Shown here in pieces: positions 12,224 to 22,379 of a DNA stretch of 64,000 nucleotides. Each line of letters opens with the position of its first letter. Positions within the stretch are counted from its first letter, which is position 1. The DNA is from Physcomitrium patens (lineage: Eukaryota > Streptophyta > Bryopsida > Funariales > Funariaceae), in assembly GCF_000002425.4 (NCBI RefSeq), contig NC_037253.1, positions 14,483,609-14,547,608 of the forward strand. The letters are read 5' to 3'. A model generated the notes under the pieces. That model searched no databases, was not told the origin of the DNA, and was given only the letters and a program-made list of their open reading frames with translations. The translations under genes were made by a program, and so were the position numbers.

Positions 12224-13591
12224 TGTTGTGTTGTGGTTCAACTACTATGTGAAAATGTTGTGTTTAAATGTTTGATATAAAATTTACTAAGTAACATGGT
12301 AAGAGCCATGTTAATGGATTTTAATTTATTTTAGAATATAATTAGATTATTAAAAAGAAGCTGTTTAAAAGAACTATTATTAAAATTTACATAACTTTAT
12401 TTTCTTTTGATAGTAGTTTTTAAGATTAATTTTGATTGATAGTAAATTTTACATATTTAAAGTCACCTTTGTTAGACATTGATGACCTTTGAAGTCTTAT
12501 TTTGTTTCTTTTATTTGGTGTTTAGGGCGTATATTATGTAGATCTTATAAAAAAGGTTGGAGAGGGATTTTTCGCAGTAAAAAGAATAGTTAAGGCGTCC
12601 ATATGGATGAATAGAGGTGGATGATAATAATCTCTATTCCTATTGATCCAAAATCATGCCTAATGAACTTCAAGGAGGCTGCGTAAAGCCTTATTAGGGA
12701 TTAGGTTTATTCTTTTGAGGCATTTGAACTTTGGAGGCTAAGACTAGCAAATTTAGGTTTTTAACTATGATTTTGGTGAAAATTTTGTATGATTTGGAGT
12801 TTATATGAAAGAGATATAGGCACTCAAAGTTAAGGTGTTGATTTTGTACCTATTGCCACTCTTTTGGACATAATGCATGGGTACAAAAAGCAATAGAAAA
12901 TCAGCAACTAGAATTGGAGAGAACACTCTTTTGGCTACACTTTTGGCATATTTTTTTTGATAGATTCCAAGTTGGAATGAAGGAGATATTGGAGGTTAAA
13001 GTTAGTGCTTGTAAATCCAGGGGTAGTAAGTGACCCTATTCACTATTGGTTAAGTTTTGACCTATATCTTGAGCAATTTGATGAAATTTTGGCTCAAAAT
13101 TTTCAAGAATGTGTATAGTCATGTTAATAAATTTTGTGCAAAATTTTTGTAGCATTTGAATTTTGGAGTTTTGAGATATGAAGAAAATAGTACTCAGGTA
13201 CTTGTAAGTTAGGGTTTAGAGCACCTACTAAGGTTTCTAAGATGTCAGAAGATCCGTAACAATGTTATGGTTTATTTTTATTTATATGATAAATTTTAAG
13301 GATAATAGCTATGTTATATAAAAATTTGAGAGAAATTGAATAATTAGATCAAGAAATATGAATTTATAGATTTTGGGAAGAAGAAATCGTTTGCAAAAAA
13401 ATGTGTTTTGAGAGATTTTGCTATAATTTGGGCATTTTATATAAAGTATAGACGTTTTAAAAGCTAAGATTTTGTATGTAAGTTAAAAGAGAAATAGATC
13501 ACTTATTAAATCTTATCTAATAAATTAAAACTAAACTTTCTATAGCTAGATATCCTATATATTTCTAAATTACAAATCACGCCATACGACA
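12224..13591 (+). mobile_element. Solo LTR nested in the Copia fossil
   Basis: This 1.37-kb segment matches the segment at 17577-18909 along its whole length, sharing the start (TGTTGTGTTGTGG against TGTCATGTTGTGG), a GGTAAGAGCCATGTTA-type block, a TATA-like region and the end AAATCACGCCATACGACA. The termini TG...CA and the shared TACGACA-type end group it with the LTR-like segments at 40980-42726 and 43413-45346. Copia RT-tail sequence abuts its left end and Copia RNase H sequence resumes to its right, so it inserted into the Copia element. No internal region accompanies it. A clear target-site duplication was not seen. Confidence 0.7.
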
Positions 13592-14110
13592 ACAATATTA
13601 TATAGCTTTGAAGAGAAGTTCCTACTATTATTGGATTTACTAACAAAGATTAAGAAAATGATATTGACAACCATAAGTCTATTTTAATCTTTTTCTTCAA
13701 ATTTGTAAGAAGATCTATTATTTGGTCTTCTAAAAAGTAACCAACACTTCCTACATCTTCAATAGTTGTTGAAACCAAAGCAATTGCCAAAGGTACCAAA
13801 GAAGCAATTTGGCTTTGCACATTATTACATTGAATCACAAGTAATTAATATGAGTCCATCACTATTTATTTTTATAATTAGAGATCTTTAAAATTAAGAA
13901 AAAATTAAATAAATTATATTTGTTTTAAACATGTAAAAGTATGGCAATATTTTATAAGAAAAAATGTCTATAGAAATAGTGAATCTAGCCTATCTAACAA
14001 TCAACAATCAAGTAGCCAATCTTCTTACAAAAGCCCTTGGCCCTCTAAAATTTTTTCAGTTTTATAATCAACTAGAGATACTAAATCTTAGTATTTTTGA
14101 AAAACTCTAA

Positions 14111-17100
14111 ATCAATATTTACTTCACATATTAGCCAAGTTGCCTTCTTTCATAAATTGACTTACAGTACAAACAACAAGTTACTTTATTTGAAAGACAA
14201 CCAAAATAAATAGTATGAAGTAGTTTAGATATATTGTCATAAAGTAGAATATGTAGATATTTTATTTTAAAATCCAATCTAACTGTAATTGACTTGTGTT
14301 CTTCATTTGCTAATAAAATTGCTTATAGATAATCATGATAGCCAACCTTCACATTGTTAAGACCTTGTTTTTCAATTGCGCCAATGATATACAACCTCTA
14401 ATGCTTACATATTCTTTGTAAATGCCATAAGAAAAACAAGCAAGTAGACAAATTTAGCTTTGACTACAAAAATTCTTTAATGACTATATTTAAAATAAGA
14501 AGAAGTAGACTTGATTGAAAATTATAGAAAAATTATCCATTTATCAATTGATGTGATAAAGTGGAAATTTTAAGCATATATATTGATTGAAAAGGATCAT
14601 CTTCACTGCTTGCCTTAATTCTATTCACAACCTACTACACAAACATGAATACTAACCATAAGAGTTGAAGAAATGACTTCCATTGTTCAAAAGATGAGGT
14701 GTTAGTTATGCTTTGAAATTCCATCCTCAATCCTAAAGACATAGTGAAGATATGAAAAACTCATCAAAAAAATTTGATTTTTGATCTTTTTAGTAAGAAA
14801 CACTATGGAGAGGTGACACTTTTCATATTCTTGCCTACAAAAAGATTGTCCAATCTCAGTCATTACTACCACTTTCAAGAAAGAATAAATGATTGTAAAC
14901 ATAGAAGGCTTCAATATAGATGAAAAAAGAACTCTTCACAACTAAGATTGAGAAGAGAATCTTCTTAGTCTCAAAATATGTCACTAGAGTTTAAATGAGT
15001 ATTAAAAAAAAAACTCTAATTTCGTATTTGTGAGGCCAAATTTCACCACTTGATGGAACCTATGCCACACAATAATTCCAAGAGGTGGAATTGGACAACT
15101 TCCAATTGTGTAATTGTTAGATTAATTTAAATCTTTATATTAAAAATTTAATTAGTTTTAGGCCTTCCAAGAAATGGTTAGTAATATTAAATTAACATGT
15201 TAAATGAAATTTACTATGCAAACATAGTAAAAATAATTAACTAAGTTATTACTATTAATTGACCATAAGAATAAAAACTTAAGTTTGAATTAAAAGCTAA
15301 GTTAAAAGTTAAGTTAAAAAAAAGTTAAAATTAAAAATTAAGATTAAAAGATTAAGTTAAAAGTTAAAATTAAAGGTTAAGTAAAAAAAAAGTTAAGTTA
15401 AAAGTTAAGATTAAAGGTTAAGTGAAAAGTTAAAATTAAAAAGTTTAGTTTAAAAGTTAAAGTTAAAAGTTAAAGTTAAAAGTTAAAGTAAGAATATTAA
15501 AGGTTAAAAGTTAAAATTAAAATTTATTAGCCAAAAAGTGGAATGTGGAGATAACAAGTCACTATGAAGATGATAGTAAAAATAAAAACAAAGAATTGAA
15601 AGCGAAGGTACCTTGACAACACATAAGGATTGAAGGCAGCAACCCCTTTCTACTCCAAAATTTGCCAAAATTTGTAATCGGCTTCAATTTGAATGATTCT
15701 TAGCTTGTTGCAAGGCTAACTTGAAGAAGCTTTCGATCCAACAATTCTCGTTGCAATATAATGATCCAGTCGTGAGAATTCTTCTTTTGAAGTTGAGTGA
15801 TCCAAACTGCTGTGGTGACCAACCCTCTTCACTTAGAAATTCACTAAAAATTCAGATTGTCTTCAAATTCAACAAAACTTGTGGCTTTCAGAGCTTAGCT
15901 CATAAAGCTTGATTATTCCAAAATTTCAAATAAAGCCAATCATCAGGCACTGAGAAATGCCTTCCAAACTCATTTGATTCAAACTGCAAAGGCAGTCGAC
16001 TCCCTCAAACTCGAAAATTCACCAAAAATTGCTTCTTACTCCAAATCAAGCGAGTCTTATCTTGTCAGAAAGCTAACAACAAAAGCTACAACTATTCAGA
16101 ATTTCACATTTAAAAAAAAGAAACTGAGTGACTGATTGAAGAAAATACAAGGCCCTTGAAATCCTTGGGGTATTTGAAGGTCGAGGAGATATCTACCTCA
16201 ACGAAACATATTTCAACACTTAATAACCATCCTTCAGAATGCAAAATCCATACATACACAATCACAAGGTTCACAATCAGAATTAAAATCTAAATAAAAT
16301 TAAGATTAGGATTTTAGCCAAATTTTGGCATGGCTCTGCCCTTCACCCAAAAGAGGAGAGAGAGAGGGCTTGGAAAACCAAGCCTCTCTTATACAATTGA
16401 GTAGAGGCTAGTAGAAGGGTGGCTACATCTTTACCCTTGATTTTTAAGATCCCTAATCTAGATCTACAATCTTCATTCATCCAAGAGCCAATCTCGTTAC
16501 CAAGACTGATGGCTCTTGTAAGTGGTCAAGACAGCATTTTTTTATGAATCTAACTTCACTATTGTATTCAAAATACCTTTTTAAGCTAAGATCGACTACT
16601 CACATGCCTCAATCCATGCTCAATTATAATTTTCATAGAAGTTTTTACTTACAAGAATCTTGGCAATTTTTGTGAAATTCTTCAAAATGAGAATTTCATT
16701 GTTTCTCTTGTATTTTGAAGGGGAGGTTTTTGATCTTGTTTTCTTCACTCCACAAGGTAAATCCAGTGCCACCATTGCATTAAAAAGACTCCCATTAAGT
16801 AGAAGAACCACCATGCCACTTGAATTTATCGAATTTGGAGGAAAATCCAAAATTATCATTGATAACTTTCCTAAATCTTTTAGAGAATTATAATTCCAAC
16901 TCCTAAATCATGTGAATGATTATAGATGCTCTCTTAGGCTTTTAGTCAACCCTTATAGTAATGACTAACAACCTCTAAATTATTAAACTAACTAAGTTGC
17001 TATTCTAATTTTCTGACTCTTATTACTTTAGTCCTAATTAACCTAATTCAAGGAATTAGACTATAATTTATACCATCAAAGGTTGTAATCCTAAAAATTC

Positions 17101-17576
17101 TATAAAAATAAATTTAACTTATATAAATCCTAATCTAACATGCTTAATTATCATAAAATAAGAAAATAAAAAAAATTTAAATTTTAGAGTATAATTGAGA
17201 GCTGATAGTATTCTCATATGATTATTGTAATATTTATTGTTGTTCTTTGCATGGATGAGAGATAAATATCTTACTTTGACTAATAGACACTAATTATATC
17301 TAGTGTATTGATGTTTATATATGAAACTATTTGCAATGGCATGATCTTTGATCTTGTTAAGTATTTTTTCTTAATACTTGAGGTGCTACATAATACATTT
17401 CAACAAATTCTTTATTATCTCAATATATGGTTGTGATAAGCTTTTGTAGAGAGTAAGCCATCAAATGCATGATTCATATTATTAGTAGTATTGAATGAGA
17501 GAGTCATAAACTTAAGCTTGAGCATTTAACACTATAGGTTTTGATTTAGCTTCATACATTGTCTTTTGATGTAGAC
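14111..17576. other. AT-rich repeat island, origin unresolved
   Basis: About 3.5 kb of AT-rich DNA between the Copia fossil and the second related LTR. It contains an AAAGTTAA-type tandem array (15290-15530). A less AT-rich block near 15600-16450 with CCAAAATTTGCC-like motifs could be part of an LTR on the minus strand. Short open frames occur but none matches a family I know. The 3' LTR of the Copia element may be hidden here. Confidence 0.4.
15290..15530. repeat. AAAGTTAA-type tandem array
   Basis: Some 240 bp consist of imperfect 6-8 bp units such as AAAGTTAA, AAAATTAA and AGGTTAAG repeated head to tail on one strand. C is almost absent from the plus strand. The strand asymmetry resembles the GGATTTGATTA-type arrays in the LTRs at 42 and 44 kb, but the unit differs. 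Confidence 0.8.
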
Positions 17577-18909
17577 TGTCATGTTGTGGTTTTGCTACCA
17601 TGTGAAAATAATGGATTTATATATTTAATAAACAATATACTAGACAACATGGTAAAAGCCATGTTAGTGGATTTTTGTTGGTTATAGGATGTTGATAGAT
17701 TACTACCTCATAAAGATATTGTTTAAAAGGGCTTCTATTAGAATTTATATAACTTTTTTTTTTTTGATAGTGACTTTGAAGTTGATCTTATTAGTAGTAA
17801 CTTTAAAATATTTAAAGTCACTTTTGTTAGATATTGATGACCCTTAATATCTTATTTTATTTCTTTTACATGGTGTTTAGGACATATATTATGTAAATCG
17901 TATAAAAAAAAGAGTTGGAAAGGACTTTTAGTAGCAAAAAAGATAGCTAAAGCACTCATATGAATGAATGGAGATAGATGATATAAATCTCCATTCCTAT
18001 TGGTAAAAAATCATGACCAATGGACTTCAAGAAGGCTACCCGAGGCCATATTAGGAATTAGGATTACACTTTCGAACCATTCGAGCTTTTACAAGCTAAA
18101 GTCAATTAATTCAGATTTTTGGCTATTGTTTTGGTGGAAATTTTGAGTCGATTGGAGTTTTTATGAAGGAGATATAGGCACTCAAAGTTGAGGTGTTGAT
18201 TTTGTACCTACTGTCACTTTTTTGAGTATAACGCATGTGTACAGAAAGCAACAGAGGATCAACAACTGGAATTGGAGAGTGCACTTTCTTGACTATAATT
18301 TTGGCATACTATTTGATAGATTTTAAGTTGGAATAAAGGAGATATTGGAGGTTGAAATCAGTGCTTGCAAATCTAAGAGTAGTAAGTAATCCAATTCACT
18401 AGTCATTGTATTTTGAACTATATCTTGAGCAATTTGATAAGATTTTGGCTCAAAATTTCTAAGAATGTGTGTAATCATGTTAATAATCTTTATATAAAAA
18501 TTTTGTGGCATTTAGATTTTGGATTTTTTTGATATGAAGAAAACAGTTTTTGGGTGCTTATAGATTAGGATTTAAAACATCTGCTAGGGTTTCAAAGATG
18601 CCAAAAGATTGGTAATAGATTTTCAGTTCATTTTTTTTTTTGTGGTAAAGCTTAAGGATAGAAACTATATTAAATAGAAATTTGAGAAAAATTGAATAGC
18701 TGAATCAAGAAATATGAATTTCCAAAGTTCAAGGTAAAAACATCCTTTGTAGAAAGAAAACATTTTAAAAGATTTTATTATAACCTGAGCTTTTGTACAA
18801 GATAAAGGGATTTTTTTGGGAGATAAGACATTATATATAAGCCAAAGCTAAACTCTCTACAACTAAGTACCCAGTGTATTCCTAGATTGCAAATCACGCC
18901 ATACAACAA
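17577..18909 (+). mobile_element. Solo LTR or LTR fragment, same family as 12224-13591
   Basis: The segment starts TGTCATGTTGTGG and ends AAATCACGCCATACAACA, and aligns along its length with the copy at 12224-13591. Gag or pol sequence was not recognised on either side. It is therefore a solo LTR or an isolated LTR of a lost element. The copies differ at many positions, so the insertions are old. Confidence 0.65.
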
Positions 18910-20800
18910 CATAACTTCTCATGTCTTTTTTATATTTATTGGTTGAGTATTGATGTTCAAATAACAATACAATTTTGATGCAAATATTAATATATTGGTA
19001 ATAGTATATGATATAGGAAAAAAAATATAAAGAAAAGTAAACATATTGATGGAATTTGAATATTCTTAGGATTGCAAATTTTCTTTGAATTTATAGCATT
19101 AAAAAGCCTCATAAGAATTGTATTGTAGTTTATATAACAAATTTGTTATTCAGTTGCTTAACTTAAAATTGGCTTGTTTAGGGCAATTATTAGATAATTC
19201 AACAAGAGAGATTGTCACTCAATAAGAAACTCAAGCTTGAATTACTAATGAAAAATGTTTGATTTGAAGCTTGAAATCCATCAAGGAACTAAAAGTTGCA
19301 AGTTATTTTTGAAAGTGCTAACTAATTGTGACATTCTGCCAAAATTTCACTAATGCATTTTTTTTATTGTCAATATTTTTTATTATTGAAGTCAAGATGT
19401 GGAAATTTAAAAAGACTATTTATAAAATAATCAAATCTTTGGATGCTTTGAATGTACAAATACCTCCTTCTACTACTAAAGACTTGGTAAGATCTATTTT
19501 CCTTGGTTTTCTCATTTGCATAATGTCAACTACACCTTCTAGTAGAATAAATATTATCTTAGTAGTACACACTCTAAATTTTTGAAGAAACAAAGGTCAC
19601 AAAATTGAAGAATTTATATGAGTACTTGAAGTTAAAAATATGTTTTAGATTCAAGACTATGAAATGGCAAAATTGAATTTCACAAAGTTATAAGTAAGCT
19701 CTATAGTGTATATATATATATATATATATATATACATCTCTCTCTTTCTCTTAAGCATCATATTTCTAAACATCACATGAAGCAATATTTCAATGATGGA
19801 TCAAAATTGGTTCTTTGAAAATTAAGTGATCATGTCTAATATTCTTACATTGACTAATTGTAAATCTAACATATTAGATAATTGCTTCAATAGGCATTGA
19901 AAGATAATATCAAATAAGAAAATGATGCAATAGCTACATACAAGTATTTGTGACTATTTGATCTCTTACTTTGCATTAGTTGACAATGGTTCAATAATTG
20001 TGTTGGCAATGATACATCACTCATTGTACATTGCCATGAACTACCACTAAATTATTTCTAGCATTGGAATTAATAACATCCCATATACTTCTAAGATTAA
20101 GGAGTTTAAAGATTTTGTAATATTTGAAGTTATGTGGCCAAATTGTGATGATGTTAAATATTGTGGTCCACTGCTTATCATGTATTCTGCAGCTTCTTTG
20201 GTTACAACTTGGATTTTTGAAAACTTGATATTAAAATTTGAAATAGTTGGTGCTTGTACTACTACCTACAGATGTCATATAAACAATGGTTTTTTGAATT
20301 GCTATTGTAAGCTAAATAGAATATGCAAAATGCATGTTTGCATGTTAGAAATGTATGATTGATAACATCAATAAAACTTTGTTATCAGTTAGATAAAAAT
20401 GTGAATTTCAAAGGTTTATTGTTTAATAGACAAGTTTCAAGAATTATTTTCTTTAGATTCTCTATAAATCATAGCCAATTATTATTATTTTCAACATTCA
20501 AAATATTGATTGCAATAAAAAATAATTGCTCTTCTACATCAATTTTTGTAGCAATAAAAATTATTTTACAATATTTTCTTTTTACATGGATACAGTCTAT
20601 ATTAATGGTGAAGTGACAAAGTTGCAAGTCATGCAAGTTTGCATTATAGACAAAAAAAAATTAAAGAAAGTGATTTCATTTATTAACTTTCAGTTTTATA
20701 TATCTCCCTAAATTTGTTGGTTTGATTTGGTGATAATAGGCTTCTAAGTTGGTATAATTGTCTTCATAGGAGCCAATTACTTCGATTTTTTTATTTTTTA
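18910..20800. other. AT-rich DNA, no gene assigned
   Basis: This AT-rich stretch runs up to the promoter of the DUF1997 gene. It holds a TA microsatellite (19709-19734) and a few open frames of 60-85 codons, none with a motif I recognise. Parts may be relics of a mobile element, but I cannot name a family. Confidence 0.4.
19709..19734. repeat. (TA)n microsatellite
   Basis: A pure TA tract of about 26 bases in AT-rich intergenic DNA. Confidence 0.85.
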
Positions 20801-20832
20801 TTTTTGTAAATGTGACACACCGTAAAACGTCG

Positions 20833-20841
20833 ACACGTGGC
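20833..20841 (+). promoter_or_regulatory. G-box / ABRE core (ACACGTGGC) upstream of the DUF1997 gene
   Basis: ACACGTGGC contains the palindromic CACGTG (20834-20839) and matches the classic abscisic-acid response element bound by bZIP factors. It lies about 610 bp before the start codon at 21453, exactly where the AT-rich island gives way to GC-richer genic DNA, so it probably belongs to this promoter. Whether it acts is inference. Confidence 0.5.
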
Positions 20842-21452
20842 AGGGGGAGGATCGCATGGATCCAAAGAAGCGGCCAGCCAGTGGGTGAGATTTAGTAGGT
20901 TATCTCTCTCTTTTCTTTTTCATCCTCCCTAGCAAAGTAAATTTTTCATTCATTCAGCCACACTTTCTTTCATCCATTCAGTGTCCCCTTCTCATCGTCC
21001 AAACCAGATCCTCGCGAGGCTTCAGTTGTGGCGAAGGGGTCCTTGTCTTGCGAGAGATGAAGTCCCTTTTGCGTAATCCCCCGTCGTGCCTGCAGCCTTC
21101 GATCGAGCCCCGCAGCACCACCATACCCCGAAAGAATGGGTGTGTGAATGTTCCCACCGATCCTCCTCGTCCCTCAACGCTCAACTTGTTCGCGTTGGCG
21201 TCGCCTTTGGCTTGCGGTCGAAGTGGGCAACTAAGGAGGGAGGGAGGGAGAGAGCGAGAGAAGTGGTAGATATGGATGCAGGCAGTACGTTTTGGTGATT
21301 GCGTGAGTGAGGCGCTTGACGTGGGGAGCTTGGGTTCTGAGTTTTTATGATCGTGGGTGCGGTTGGTTTGGGGATGAAGCGGCTGTAGCAATTGGGAAGG
21401 GGCGAGCTTCTGAGGAGTGAGGGTGTTGTGTTTTCAATTTGTTGGAGTAGCG

Positions 21453-22379
21453 ATGGCGCTCGTTTCTCTCAGCGGTCGGTGCAACCCACCTTCCACAATG
21501 GTCGCGCAACCGTGTGTGTTTTCGGTACACTCCTCGCCATTGTCTCTCGCTCCCACGCTCCGGAATTCCTCGCCATGTACATTAACCGTTGGTGGGAGAG
21601 GTCACAATGTCTCACCCTACGTTCCTTCGTGTTCAGCCATGTTCTCCAGTTTGGACAGCGCAAATTTGCATCTGTTCGGGGGTCTGAAGGATAAATGCAT
21701 TAGAAATTTCCAAAGAAGGTGTGTAGTCACGGAAGTTTTAAGTGTCACAAGTAGTAATGATGAGGATCTATCAGAAGCTGATTCGGAAGAGAAGAGCTCT
21801 GGGCCACGGGCGAAATTCCTGGCTCAGCGGGTGGAAACATATGAACTAGAAGAAGTGCAGAAGCCACTTGCGGAGTACATGGCTTTACCTGCGAGCCAGT
21901 ACTCTGTGTTGGATGCGGAAAGAATCGAGCGAGTAGACGACACTATGTTCAAGTGCTATGCCCATCGTTTCAAGTTCTTCAACTTCGAGGTTGGGCCTGT
22001 GCTGTTGGTGAAGGTGGATACGCAGCCGGATGGGTGCTGCATCCGCCTTATCTCCTGTACCCTTGAAGGTTCTCCAATTGTGGTTGCGCAGAATGAGAAA
22101 TTCTCCGCAAGTATGGTGAACAGGGTATCGTGGTCAGTAAGCGAGAAGTCACCTACTGCACGGAAGCTTATTTCGGATACTACTCTTGAGGTTACGGTTG
22201 AGATTATCAAACCCTTTCGTGCTATTCCTGTTTCGGTCATTGAAGGGAGTGGCAACAAGGTGATGTCGCAGCTGCTGAAGGTCATGTTGCCAAGGTTCTT
22301 GTCTCAGCTTGGGAAAGATTATTATGCCTGGGCGTCGGGAGATACCTCGCGGAAGCCTGTTGGCACCGGAGAGTTGTAG
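21453..22379 (+). CDS. Plastid DUF1997 family protein
   Basis: A single-exon gene of 308 codons plus stop. The C-terminal two thirds match the DUF1997 family of cyanobacteria and plastids, whose role is not established. Landmarks are YSVLDAERIERVDD, FNFEVGPVLLVKV, a CTLEGSPIV strand, VEIIKPFRAIPVSVIEGSGN and the closing LPRFLSQLGKDYYAWAS. The first 75 or so residues are rich in Ser, Pro and Arg and poor in acidic residues, as expected of a chloroplast transit peptide; a short acidic linker (SSNDEDLSEADSEE) follows. The ATG at 21453 lies in a good context (GCGATGGC). The gene converges with RIT1 on the opposite strand. The absence of introns is notable beside the intron-rich neighbours. Confidence 0.87.
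   Translation: MALVSLSGRCNPPSTMVAQPCVFSVHSSPLSLAPTLRNSSPCTLTVGGRGHNVSPYVPSCSAMFSSLDSANLHLFGGLKDKCIRNFQRRCVVTEVLSVTSSNDEDLSEADSEEKSSGPRAKFLAQRVETYELEEVQKPLAEYMALPASQYSVLDAERIERVDDTMFKCYAHRFKFFNFEVGPVLLVKVDTQPDGCCIRLISCTLEGSPIVVAQNEKFSASMVNRVSWSVSEKSPTARKLISDTTLEVTVEIIKPFRAIPVSVIEGSGNKVMSQLLKVMLPRFLSQLGKDYYAWASGDTSRKPVGTGEL

Larger units (their letters stand above)
9794..14110 (+). mobile_element. Decayed Ty1/Copia retrotransposon (fossil), split by a solo LTR
   Basis: The start resembles a plant Copia LTR: TGTTGGAATAT at 9794, with ATCCCACATCGA at 9879-9890. Recognisable parts follow in Copia order on the plus strand: a UBN2-like gag piece near 10540-10700, an integrase core near 11230-11560, an integrase-RT linker near 11570-11990, the tail of the reverse transcriptase near 12170-12223, and RNase H near 13660-14110. 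A separate 1.37-kb LTR (12224-13591) sits between the RT tail and RNase H. A large part of the RT region is not seen, and the 3' LTR was not located. The element is broken in very many places and looks old. The 3' limit is approximate. Confidence 0.75.

Noticed and set aside
12224-18909. The two similar LTRs as the pair of one element
   Set aside because: Copia RT-tail and RNase H sequences straddle the first copy, so it is a separate insertion, and no internal region matching this LTR family lies between the copies.
19900-20370. A DNA-transposon (hAT-like) transposase remnant
   Set aside because: Some decayed coding-like wording is visible but no catalytic motif, terminal inverted repeat or target duplication could be shown.
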